Shown: positions 44,101 through 55,031 of the stretch, in pieces | How positions within the stretch are numbered: the stretch's first letter is position 1 | How the letters are laid out: each line of letters starts with the position of its first letter | NCBI GenBank assembly: GCA_051294375.1 | Contig: CM119269.1 | Location: 1,628,537 to 1,692,536, forward strand | Source: Paraspadella gotoi | Lineage: Eukaryota > Chaetognatha | DNA: 64,000 nucleotides | Reading direction: 5' to 3' | Notes under the pieces: generated by a model | Databases searched by the model: none | Seen by the model: the letters and a program-made list of their open reading frames with translations, nothing else | What the model was told of the DNA's origin: nothing | Translations under genes and position numbers: made by a program

Positions 44101-45434
44101 TACTCCCTAACATTTCCTCCCTTCCCTTTCCTTTCCTTTCCTCCCCTCCTTTCCTCCCTAACATTTTCCTTCCCTCCTTTTCCTCCCTAACATTTCCTCT
44201 CTTCCTTTCCTTTCCTTTCCTCCCTAACATTTCCTCCCCTCTTTTCCTCCCTAACATTTCCTCCCTTCCTTTCCTTTCCTTTCCTTTCCTCCCCTCCCTA
44301 ACATTTCCTCCCCTCCTTTCCTCCTTCCAGCATTCGGCCGAGGACTTTGACGAGGAGGAGGAAGAGGAGGAGAGGGAGGAGCCGGACGAACCGGAGCCGG
44401 AAACGGGTCCTCAGCTGTTGACGCCGCTCTCCGAGGACGCGGAGGTGGAGAGCATGCCGCCGTGGACGCCGAGGTGTGCGTTGGGGGGGGAGGTTGGAGA
44501 AGGAGAAGGGAGAGGATGGGGTGGGGTGGGGTCGAGCGATAAGCGATGGAGGAGTCAAATAATTTAATCGGATTAATACATTTGGATTAATTGATTTGGA
44601 TTAATGGATTTGGATTAATGGATTTGGATTAATGGATTTGGATTAATGGATTTGGATTAATGGATTTGGATTAATGGACTTTTGGACGACATTTACAATT
44701 TCCCGGTTTCACGTATCTTATGGTCGATGGCCGTGACGACTTAAAAAATAATTAATTTCATTTTCTTTTGTCGCTTAAACCTCGAAAATAAAATTTTGAT
44801 TATTTAATGTTTTCAGATTGTCGTCAAACTTGATTCCGCAATACGCCATCGCCGTTCTTCATTCCAATCTCTGGCCAGGTATACATGTTTATATATATAT
44901 ATATGTTTCAAGAATTAAATTGATTATACAATTAAAAAGTCAAGGTAACCAAATAAAGTAATAAAAATTGATGGATGGTTATTGGTTAATCAAAAGGACA
45001 CTAAAAAAAAAATCTAGGATGGAATTACTTAATTAAGGCGCCCACGCGTTTTCGACGGGAAAGAAATTCGAAAACATCTACATCGGTTGGGGACACAAGT
45101 ACATCGCCGACAATTACAGGTAAGTCTCGACCCTGTGAGCTTTTACGTAACTTCTTTACCCAGTCGATCGATCGATGAACCGACGGATGAATAAATATAT
45201 CGATAAATAAGTAAACCCTATATATATTTATACAATCAATCGATCGATCAATCCTCCCCTAGCCCCCCGCCCCCCGCCGGCGTCATGGACGAATACTCCT
45301 CGGGACCGGAAATCACGGAGGCGGAAGATCCGACGCCGGAGGAGGAGGCGGCGCTGCGGGCGGCGCAGCAGGAAGCTGCGGAGAACGCTGAGGAGGCGGA
45401 GGAGGGCGACGACGACGAGGACGAGGACGATTGA
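35137..45434 (+). CDS. Radial spoke head protein 4/6 homolog
   Basis: Thirteen exons: 35137 to about 35270, 35839-35951, 36273-36319, 36962-37050, 37445-37479, 37563-37819, 38246-38349, 38425-38503, 39994-40256, 44331-44473, 44817-44878, 45038-45119, 45263-45434 (TGA). Phases agree from exon 2 to the stop. The product (about 560 residues) is a structural head protein of axonemal radial spokes (RSPH4A/RSPH6A family). Landmarks: [168 protein letters not shown]; acidic C-terminus. Exon 9 appears to use a GC donor (CAG/GCACGT). Exon 1 ([12 protein letters not shown]...NAKAFL) needs two single-base additions to continue into NQNLYD. A second, error-rich allelic copy of exons 7-13 lies downstream. 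Confidence 0.95.
35274..35372. repeat. (GA)n microsatellite
   Basis: Follows the first RSPH4/6 exon. Confidence 0.9.
35952..36210. repeat. 19-bp minisatellite starting at a splice donor
   Basis: About 13 copies of ATGAATTGAAAGCGAAAGG. The first unit contains the donor of RSPH4/6 exon 2 (AAAG/GTGAATTGAAAG), so the array is a tandem expansion of the intron's first bases. Confidence 0.93.
38730..39846. mobile_element. TTAA-flanked non-autonomous DNA transposon, absent from copy 2
   Basis: 1,117 bp with terminal inverted repeats GGTCCGGGATCACTCAA and (complement) GGCCAGGGATCACTCAA, flanked by TTAA at 38726-38729 and 39847-39850. The corresponding site in copy 2 (about 47310) is empty with a single TTAA. 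TTAA target duplication is the hallmark of piggyBac-type transposases. No transposase frame is present. Confidence 0.88.
40257..40258 (+). other. GC splice donor of RSPH4/6 exon 9
   Basis: CAG/GCACGT follows ...TWWNPIQ in both copies. Only a phase-0 donor joins exon 10 (HSAEDFDE) in frame, and no GT in the vicinity gives that. Confidence 0.6.
40323..40332. other. Assembly gap (10 N) in a GTT repeat
   Basis: Ten N inside a TTG/GTT simple repeat just after RSPH4/6 exon 9; copy 2 reads through this stretch (47780-47825). Confidence 0.95.
40530..40625. repeat. GACAACAA(CCAA) tandem array
   Basis: AAGACAACAACCAAGACAAC-type units in RSPH4/6 intron 9; repeated in copy 2 at 48015-48120. Confidence 0.85.
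40872..41107. repeat. (GAAA)n and (GA)n microsatellites
   Basis: GAAA run 40872-40960, GACA 40968-40984, GA run 41043-41107. The copy 2 equivalents (48370-48650) are fragmented by indels. Confidence 0.95.
41531..41543. promoter_or_regulatory. X-box-like GTCACC-A-GGCAAC in RSPH4/6 intron 9
   Basis: Fits the RFX consensus GTNRCC-N(0-3)-RGYAAC with a one-base spacer, next to a CpG-richer stretch (41560-41830). Conserved exactly in copy 2 at 49081-49093. Function is inference. Confidence 0.35.
41970..42285 (-). repeat. Dispersed repeat family R2, copy b
   Basis: Reverse complement of the 4936-5195 repeat, with an extra pyrimidine-rich segment. On the - strand it holds an 89-codon open frame ([20 protein letters not shown]...TLGRSRFAN) whose first half is also open in copy a. 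It carries the empty site (42091-42098) of the insertion seen in copy 2. Confidence 0.8.
43670..44330. repeat. 650-bp polypyrimidine tract before RSPH4/6 exon 10
   Basis: Almost pure C/T on the + strand, built of CCCTAACATTTCCTCCCTTC-like units. It ends exactly at the CTTCCAG acceptor of exon 10. Copy 2 equivalent: 52160-52928. Confidence 0.92.
44575..44685. repeat. 14-bp minisatellite (GGATTAATGGATTT)
   Basis: About seven copies of GGATTAATGGATTT in RSPH4/6 intron 10; degraded in copy 2 (53190-53290). Confidence 0.9.
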
Positions 45435-45662
45435 GGAGGAAGAGGAGACGAGGGGGGGGGTGAGGGAGAAAGACGCGATGAATAGCGGGTGTGACTCGCG
45501 TCTTAAACGGAGTCTTATTTGTGTTGTTGTTGTTATCATTTTTGTTATTGTTTTTGTCGTTAGCGGTTGTTTTCATTTCGCGAATGGCATCCGCCCTCTT
45601 TGGTCAGTTATTTGGTTATCTATCGTATTAAGATTATTTGTAACACAAACCAAAAAAAAAAT

Positions 45663-45668
45663 AATAAA
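45663..45668 (+). terminator. Polyadenylation signal of RSPH4/6
   Basis: AATAAA about 230 bases after the stop codon, also present in copy 2 near 54285. Confidence 0.6.
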
Positions 45669-46255
45669 AGCTGAAAGAAATTTCGATTTCTACTTTCGTT
45701 GATGTCGTCTCGTTGTTGTTTCGTGGTTACTTTTTGTTTTTTTGTTGTTGTTTTTTGTTGTTTTTTTTTTCTAATTCGAAACCAATACCTGTTTGTGAAA
45801 TATTATTTCTACAAAAAGTTTAATTTGTGAAATCATTCAATTATTTGACGCGTCATTTCACTCAATGTCCGTGACTCTTCCCTTCTCCCACTCTCCTCTT
45901 TTATATTTCGTCTCTCAATTTTGAATCACGAATTATTTCGACAAAAAAAGTTCCTCTCACAAAAACTCGTTGTAGTCGGCCTCCGAAGTTTACGCTGTAC
46001 ACTATACTATACAGGGTGACGCCGTTAAAAAAACTTTGTTTCGAAAGCGATAAAGTTGTTTTTTTTAAGGCGTCACTTAAATAAAATTTGTAAATATTTT
46101 CAAAGCAATATTATTCCTTCTGTGTTGTGTTCTCTCGAATTTAAAAAAAAATAAGTACATTAATATATTTCTGAAACGTATTTTGCAGTTAATATTGTTT
46201 TGTTTTGATTGGGTTTTTTAAACTTTGAACTGTGATATCTTTCGGATGATCGGCC

Positions 46256-46579
<324 letters not shown>

Positions 46580-46584
46580 GTATC

Positions 46585-46814
46585 AACGACAGAGTTGACG
46601 ACGACGATCGATGACGACGACGATCGACGACGAACGACGATCATGACGACGACGATCGATGACGAATGACGATCGATGACGCGACGATCGATGAACGACC
46701 GGACAGATCGATGACGACGACCGATCGATGACGACGACGATCGATGACGACGACGAAGTTGACGACGACGAAGTTGACGACGACGATCGATGACGACGAC
46801 GATCGATGACGACG
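46585..46814. repeat. 16-bp GACGACGACGATCGAT satellite (copy 1)
   Basis: Tandem GACGACGACGATCGAT variants after exon 2 of the small gene, running into the N gap. The longer counterpart is 55186-55830. Confidence 0.92.
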
Positions 46815-46839
46815 NNNNNNNNNNNNNNNNNNNNNNNNN
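46815..46839. other. Assembly gap (25 N)
   Basis: Separates copy 1 from copy 2 of the RSPH4/6 3' region. Confidence 0.95.
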
Positions 46840-49544
46840 GTCAACAAGAAGACTTACTTTGTCTGCAACGAACCGGGAAAACCTTGGACGTGAAACTGCC
46901 GATACTGGACTCCGGCCCAGGTGAGTGATCGATTTGATTGATATTTTTCTACCGTGCTTCTGTAACGAATTGCTTTATTAAACTTTATTCAACAGATCGT
47001 CGCCCTCGTTAAAATTAAGAAACAAGAAATACTTAACCGGGCGTTTGGACGCGCCGGTTATCAGTTTATTCCACCCCTTCCCAGGTTAATCGAGTCGAAA
47101 ATATTAACCAAAGCGATTGACAGTCGCTATGAGAGTCTATATATCGTCCGTTCTTTTTTATTTTTTATACGAATTATTACGAAATATACGAATAATTATG
47201 CTTCATATGCTATCTAACCAGTTACCGCAAAAAAAAAACATAATTTTCTAGCTTACTGAAAAAAAATTTTTTTAGAATTTTTAGCATTGTTTCAGATTAA
47301 ATTTTTTTTAAAGCTCCTAGTTTTACCAATGTATTCTTTTAGATAAAAAAAAAAAAAAATACTTCTCTCCTAAAAATTCTCGCCGAAAAAGCAAAAAATT
47401 TAAAAAAAAAAAAAAGAAGATAAATAATTACATAATCCCCGTTCGACCCTCCCGCCCTCTTCAGGCAACGAGTCCAACTACTCCGCCGCCCAAAATCGCT
47501 CGAAGGTTCTTCCGCCGGCACCTCCACGTTTCTCTCCGCTCGGCTTCTATCAGTTCGATTGAGGAGGAGGAGGAGGAAGAGGACGGGGAAGGCGCCGGAC
47601 GAAGACTCTTTCGTCGTCAACATGGGACTTCGAAGGGATTCCCGTCAAGGAGCTGGCCGCCCCGCCCATCTCCAACCTGGGTCCACCACGTCCAGCACAT
47701 TCCTCCCATGCGCAGGGGAGGTGCACTTGGTGGAATCCGATTCAGGCACGTCGGGGTTTTTGGTGGTGGGTGGTGGTGTTGTTGTTGTTGTTATTTTATT
47801 GTTGTTTTTGGTTGTTGTTGATTATTTGTTAAGTAAGGTGCCAGAAGAAAGAGAAAAACAGAGGTGTACCACGAAAGTGAATATGGCGAAATTAATTATT
47901 ACTAAGCGTTTTCAGGCTTTTAGGCTTTTATTGTTGATGAAATGGTGTGCGGACAGCGAATGGCGTTTTTTTTCTTTTTGTTAAGGAAAGTTAACGAGAA
48001 TTTCGTGTCAGTCACAAAGGACAACCAAAATAGACAACCAGTGAGGAACAAACAACAAAGACAACAACCAAGACAACAACCAAGACAACAAACAAAGACA
48101 ACGACACCAACGACAACAACAAAGCCTTCGCTCGTCCGTTCAAAAAAAAGCGGAAGTGACGTCTGCTTTCAGCGTCGTTGATGGGCGTCGGCGCACGTGG
48201 ACTCTGGTTTTTCTTAACTTTTATTTTTTGGGAAGGGGGTCAAGGGTCAGCGGATGCGGAAGTTCGAGAGAAGCGATTAGATGCTTGAACAATTTTTTAA
48301 GACAGAAAACTTAACTTTTTAGTATTATTTATTTATTTATAATTTTATTTATGGGAGAAAAGGAAAATAAGGAAAAGAAAAAAAAAGAAAAGAAAGGAAA
48401 GAAAGAAGAAGAATAAGAAAGATAAAGAAAGAAAGAAGAAAGAAAGAAAGAAAAGAAAGAAAAAAAAAAGAAATAAAGAAAGAAAAAAGAAGACAGACAG
48501 ACAAGGCCTTGTGACGTCATACTCGCTCTCTGTCGACCTTGTCCTAGCCGTGAACGAGAATTTAAGGAGAGAGAGATAGAAGAGAGAGATGAGAGAGAGG
48601 AGAGAGAGAGAGGAGAGAGAGAGATGAGGAGAGGAGAGGAGAGGAGAGAGCTATTTTTTGAACTCCTATTGTATTGCAACATCAATTTGATCGCTAAAGT
48701 GTAACGAATAAGCGCGAGCTTTTGTTCGCTGCCGCTGGAGGCGCAATTGTTATCTTTTTATGATATTTCGCCGTCTTATGTTTTGAATTATTTGATTTAA
48801 ATATATAAAAATTCATGGAAAGTGAAATGAGGTAGAAAAAACGGACACAAAACCTAAAATATTACCCAAACAAATTACGGAGCTAAACTACCACAAATTT
48901 AAGCTTCTAAGTTTTAAACTTTAACTTGTCCAAAATACTAAATGCATAAATAATTAGGAGAAATAAATCTCTGCGTACGTTCAACTCGACCAAAAAAAAA
49001 AAAGAAATGAAAATGATAGATGAAGATAATTTTTTTTTAAACTGTAAGTTGAAAAATTGAAAAAAACAAATGGACATGGCGTCACCAGGCAACGGATAAA
49101 CTCGTCCGGGCGGAAAGAAAACGTCGATGTATTTAGTTGACGTCTGCTCGGGACCGAGTCGTTCGACGCCCTCTTTAGCCAAGACCGCGACGCAAACATT
49201 TCCCGTCTCCCGTCCGCTTCTGCCGAGCGGGCCCACCTCTCTCGGTCCCGCCCTCCGTCTCCACCGTTTCCCAATCCTTTTTTTGTGTTGTTGTTGTTGT
49301 TTGTTGTCATTCTTGTTGAGTCGTCGTTTTCGTCGGTCGTCGTTTTTCGTCGCCCTCGCGAGGTTATTTTTAGATCACTTCCCAAACGCTCACACGTTTT
49401 TCTCAGTGGCGTTCACAAAGTTGATGTTAATTCGCAAGATTGGATTTTCACCAGTCGTGATTTCAACTTTTCGCCGTCGCAAACAATCGAATGGCAAATA
49501 AAGTCGCGTAAAGTATATATAATTATAAATATATTGTAGCGGTA

Positions 49545-50540
49545 TATTTCATCACCGCCTCCACGTCCACATTGTTTCAGCCAATTCCATTGGCTCAGAA
49601 GGGCATGACACCATCCCAGGCGTTAGTTTTCCATCCACAGTCCCTTAACGACTTCCAGAATCGAAGGGCCTGTAGACTAGGGTGGGAGTGATGAAAAGAT
49701 TGAAGCGATGGCAACAATTGTTTTTTTTTTGCTTGGCCTTTGGATATGTAATAAAAAATAATTAAGCCCCTTTCAAAAATAAATTTTGCATAAACAGTAT
49801 CATTGAATTGGAATTTCTTTATATAATATCCTTTATAAAATTCATAAAAATTTTGAAAAAATCATTATTTTTTTAATTTTAAGAACTTGTTTTGGATTTC
49901 CGCAAAAAACTTGAAAAAAACTTTTGCTAAAATATGTTTTAATGATATTTTTAGGTTAAAGCTGCGAAAAATGACTAAAACGTTTCATCATATAATAGTT
50001 TCTACGTACAGAGCGTAAAAAAAAAGAGGAATTATTTCAACTTTTTTTTTTTTCAATTTTTTGATACTGAAGCATTAAAATTTTTAATAACAGTTGTTTT
50101 ATATTTTTGATCTAACTGTTTTATGCAAGAATCAGATCTTTAATAAAATTTTAAAAAAATTTTTTTAAAATTATTATTTTTTAAGGATAATATTACAAAT
50201 TTATATTGTAATAATGATACTGTTCCAAACAATAACAAGCAAAAATATTTTTTATACTCCTTAATCATAGCTGATCTCACATCTAAAAATCCTTGTTTGT
50301 TCCACTCAAAATAAAATTTATGTTCCCAAGTGCTCCACTCTACTGTAGACGACGCGGGTCTCCAGCTTCTCTCTCTCTCTTTTTCCTCCTCCCTCTTCTG
50401 CGTTGGCAAAGCGAGTACCGTCCTAGGGTAACCGCGCCAAGTGACTGGAGCGTTTCTAGGGACGGAAGCCCCCAAAGGCCGACAGGTGAGATTGCCCATG
50501 TTAATGTCAAGGCAACCGCGATGTTGCCATAATATATTGT
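49545..50540 (-). repeat. Dispersed repeat R2, second allele, interrupted by insertion
   Basis: Counterpart of 41970-42285 split by the 665-bp element at 49678-50342. Confidence 0.8.
49678..50342. mobile_element. 665-bp non-autonomous element with 8-bp TSD (hAT-like), absent from copy 1
   Basis: Flanked by CTGTAGAC at 49670-49677 and 50343-50350; copy 1 has a single CTGTAGAC (42091-42098) with no insertion. Ends are TAGGGTGGGAG and (complement) TAGAGTGGAGC, short imperfect inverted repeats. An 8-bp target duplication with TAGGG/CAGGG-like ends is typical of hAT transposons (family knowledge). AT-rich, no transposase. Confidence 0.82.
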
Positions 50541-52159
50541 ATATACTTACTATTTCCCGCGTATTTTAATGTAGTATGCGTTTACTTTTCACTTTTTATA
50601 TCGTAATCTCCATTGGCTCTTTTCATCGACCCAAACCCTTCCCAATTCCATCTCGCACCGCTCTCCACCCCACCGGCCGCCATTTTGATAATACTCCTAA
50701 TCCTCTAATCTCCTCTAAATCTCCTTCTAATCTCAAACGACGTCCATCTTTCGCCCGCTGACGTCGTTGAGCCAACAATAAGTGAGATATTTAACGCTCT
50801 TTGTTCCCGGCTGTTTTCTTGATAATTTTCTTTGTTTGTGATATTTCCGCAGAAAATATCAGGCAACTTTATTGGCAATCAACTCTTGATGATAATTTCG
50901 TAATTGGCCCTTTAAGTTATTCAATTACGACGACGACGCGAAACTATCGATAAAACGACAAATGAAGTGACTAAACAAAACAAAAAAAAAAACAATTTGG
51001 AGAAACCCCCAAGCCGTAGCGTTTTTAAGAATTCTATCGGTAAACAAATCCCCATGTTTGAAAGAGATGCAAACAAAGAAGTCTCTGTACAATTCGTCTT
51101 GAGGCAAGAGCGCCATGTGGATAAGCCAGATTATTGGCGAGAGTATAGAGATGGTCGAATTTGAGGCAGAGAGAAAAAGGACAAACAAAAGTAATCTGTT
51201 CGTCTGCGACTCCCTGCCTAATTTTAAGCGCCTCTTAATGGAGCTGAGTATAGTCGAGGCTGCTCATAGATTACGATCGATATGTGAAAGTTTCGGGTAA
51301 TCAGCAGTCCTGGTCAGCTCCTAGTCTCTTAGGTTGTTGGCAGGAGTTAATATGTCGGTATTATTGTCGTTCGTTATCTTTTCCGTCCTAATCACAAAAG
51401 AAACCTGATCCTAATTGTGGATTAAATACTATCTAGACAAAGAATGTATATCTACATTTTTTAATCGAGGATATTTTACTTATAAAACTTAGTTGATATT
51501 AATAAAAATTAAAATGTTTTTAAATTTACACTTGAAATATTTTTTTAGTTTAGCTTCTTTTCCTTTTTTGTTTGTATCAAATAGGTTTAGAAGTACATTT
51601 ACAGTGGCCAAGAAAAGAGGTAGAATGTATCTGCGCATATCATCAAAAATGAGACTGAGAATAACGATTTTTGTCGTTTTGAAAAAATGATGGAAAAAAC
51701 ATTCTTTCACTTTCTTATGGTTATTCCATCAATTCGCACTGTATAAAGAGCATCCCAGATTATTTCGAATGTCATAGCAGTAAATCGATGCTGAGGAGGC
51801 GGCTTACTCCATATATTTCCTTGAGTCCAATACTTCCTGACTGTATTTAATTATGTTATATATCTATATTTTTTATTGATAATATATAACGTTGTTCGGA
51901 CAATTATAGAGAGAAAATAGCTACTTTTTAATTTCCTAGATAGTAAACCACTTACTCAAAATTTGAAAACGGAACAAATGACATTTATATCAGTTATCAC
52001 GGAGACAAAAACAGAGCAAACAAAGCGACGACAACGACAACAATTAATACCAACGTTCGCGAGGATCGGACAAGAGACATTTGTAAAAATATTTATTGAG
52101 GTTTTGGCGGTTGTTGCCAGAAGCGTTCAGCGGATAATGAGTCCTAAACCCCCTCGCCC

Positions 52160-52928
52160 TTTTTGTGTCTTTTTCTATGCTACTCCGTTTCCTTTTCCTT
52201 CATTTTCTTTCCCTCCCTTAATTTCTTTTCTTCTCTCTTTTTTAAAGACTTTACTTATTCTTTTTATTTTCTTTATCCTCTCTTTTCTTTTTTTATCTTC
52301 TCCAATCTCTTTTCTTCTTTTTTTTTCATTCTTATCTTTCTAAAATATTCTATTTATTTCTTTCTTTTTTTTGTTATCCTCCCCCATTTCTCTAATGATT
52401 CTTTACTCCTTAACAATTACTCTTTCTTCCCTAACATTCTCCTTCCTTTCCTTTCCTTTCCTTTTCCTTTCCTTTTCCTCCCTAACATTTCTCTCCCCTC
52501 CTTTCCTCCCTAACATTTCCTTCCTCTGCTTTTCCTCGCTCTACATTTCCTCCCTTCCTTTCTTTTCCTTTCCCTTTCCTCCCCTCCTTTCCTCCCTAAC
52601 ATTTGCCTCCCCCCTTTACTTCCCTATAACATTTCCTCCCTTCCTTTCGCTTTCCTTTCTCCCCTCCTTTTCTCCCTAAGCATTTCCTCCCCCTCCTTTA
52701 CTCCCTAACATTTCCCTCCCTTCCTTTCTTTCCTTCCTCCCTCCTTCTCTCCCTAACATTTTCCTCCCCTCCTTTCCTCCCTAACCAATTTCCTCTCTTC
52801 CTTTCCTTCCTTTCCTCCCTAACATTTCCTCCCCTCTTTTTCCTCCCTAACATTTCCTCCCGTGCTCCTTTCCTTCCTTTCCTTTCCTCCCTCCCTAAAC
52901 ATTTCCTCCCCTCCTTTCCTCCTTCCAG
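52160..52928. repeat. Polypyrimidine tract, second allele
   Basis: Same C/T-only units as 43670-44330, with indels, ending at the exon 10 acceptor equivalent. Confidence 0.9.
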
Positions 52929-54879
52929 CATTTCGGCCGATGAACTAATTGACAGGAGGAGGTAAGAGGAGGAGAAGGGAAGGAGCCGGACGAACCGGAG
53001 CGGAACGGGTCCTCAGCTGTTTGACGACCGCCTCTCCGAGGACGGCGGAGGTGGAGAGCATGCCGCCGTGGACGCCGAGGTGTGCGTTGGAGGGGGGGAG
53101 TTGGAGAAGGAGAAGGGAGAGGAATGCTGGGTGGGGGTGGGGTCGAGGATAAGCGATTGGAGGAGTCAAATAATTTAATCGATTAATACGATTTGGATTA
53201 ATTGATTTGGATTAATGGATTTGGATTAATGGATTTGGATTTAATGGATTTTGGGATTAATGATTTGATTAATGGATTTGGGATTATATGGACTTTTGGA
53301 CGACATTTACAATTTTCCCGGTTTCACGTATCTTAATGGTCGCATGGCCGGACGACTTAAAAAATAAATATAATTTCATTTTCTTTGTTCAGCTTAAACC
53401 TCGAAAAATAAAATTTTGATTATTTAATGTTTTCAGATTGTCGTCAAACTTGATTCCGCAATACGCCATCGCCGTTCTTCATTCCAATCTCTGGCCAGGT
53501 ATACATGTTTATATATATTATATAATGTTTCAAGAAATTAAATTGATTATAACAATTAAAAAGTCAAGGTAACCAAATAAAGTAATAAAAATTGATGGAT
53601 GGTTATTGGTTAATCAAAAGGACACTAAAAAAAAAATCTAGGATGGAATTACTTAATTAAGGCGCCCACGCGTTTTCGAACGGAAAGAAATTCGAAAACA
53701 TCTACATCGGTTGGGGACACAAGTACATCGCCGACAATTACAGGTAAGTTCTCGACCTGTGAGCTTTTACGTAACTTCTTTACCCAGTCGATCGATCGAA
53801 TGAACGACGGATAATAAATTATTCGATAAATAAGTAAACCCTATATATATTTATACAATCAATCGATCGATCAATCCTCCCCTAGCCCCCCGCCCCCGCC
53901 GGCGTCATGGACGAATACTCCTCGGGACCGGAAATCACGGAGGCGGAAGATCCGAACGCCGGAGGAGGAGGCGGCGCTGCGGGCGGCGCAGCAGGAAGCT
54001 GCGGAGAACGCTGAGGAGGCGGAGGGGCGACGACGACGAGGACGAGGACGATTGAGGAGGAAGAGGAGACGAGGGGGGGGGTGAGGGAGAAAGACGCGAT
54101 GAATAGCGGGTGTGACTCGCGTCTTAAAACGGAGTCTATTTTGTGTTGTTGTTGTATCATTTTTGTTTATTGTTTTTGTCGTTAGCGTTGTTTTCATTTC
54201 GCGAATGGCATCCGCCCTCTTTGGTCAGTTATTTGGTTATCTATCGTATTAAGATTATTTGTAACACAAACCAAAAAAAAAATAATAAAAGCTGAAAGAA
54301 ATTTCGATTCTACTTTCGTTGATGTCGTCTCGTTGTTGTTTCGTGGTTACTTTTTGTTTTTTTTGTTGTTTTTTTGTTGTTTTTTTTTTTCTAATTCGAA
54401 ACCAATACCCTGTTTGTAAATATTATTTCTACAAAAAGTTTAAATTTGTGAAATCATTCAATTATTTGACGCGTCATTTCACTCAATGTCCGTGACTCTT
54501 CCCTTCTCCCACTCTCCTCTTTTATTTTCGTCTCTCAATTTTGAATCACGAATTATTTCGACAAAAAAAGTTCCCTGCTCACAAAAACTCGTTGTGTTCG
54601 CGCCTCCGAAGTTTACGCTGTACACTATACTATACAGGGTGACGCCCGTTAAAAAAAAACTTTGTTTCGAAACGATAAAGTTGTTTTTTTTAAGGCGTCA
54701 CTTAAATAAAATTTGTAAATATTTTCAAAGCAATATTATTCCTTCTGTGTTGTGTTCTCATCGAATTTAAAAAAAATAAGTACATTAATATATTTCTGAA
54801 CGTATTTTGCAGTTAATATGTTTTTGTTTTGATTGGGTTTTTAAACTTTGAACTGTGATATTCTTTCGGATGATCGGCC

Positions 54880-54982
54880 ATGGTGAAAGGAAAAGAACTT
54901 CGCTCCGCCCCCACCAGATGGATCCTGGTACTTTTGGAGGGGTAACAACGATCGAGGGTAAGAGAGAGAGAGAGAGACGAGA

Positions 54983-55031
<49 letters not shown>

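Larger units (their letters stand above)
46840..54054 (+). pseudogene. Second (allelic) copy of RSPH4/6 exons 7-13, frame-broken
   Basis: Exon equivalents at about 46840-46921, 46996-47083, 47465-47754, 52929-53083, 53436-53498, 53662-53744, 53874-54054. Sequence matches copy 1 but carries many one-base indels up to about 53400, breaking most frames (for example CCTTGGACGTGAAACTGCCG for CCTTGGGTGAAACTGCCG). From about 53400 the match is nearly exact. No independent start or exons 1-6. Best read as an unpolished second haplotype, not a true gene. Confidence 0.85.

Noticed and set aside
46840-54054. A second, paralogous RSPH4/6 gene
   Set aside because: It lacks exons 1-6, starts at an N gap, has random indels and carries allele-like transposon differences; an allelic assembly copy explains it better.
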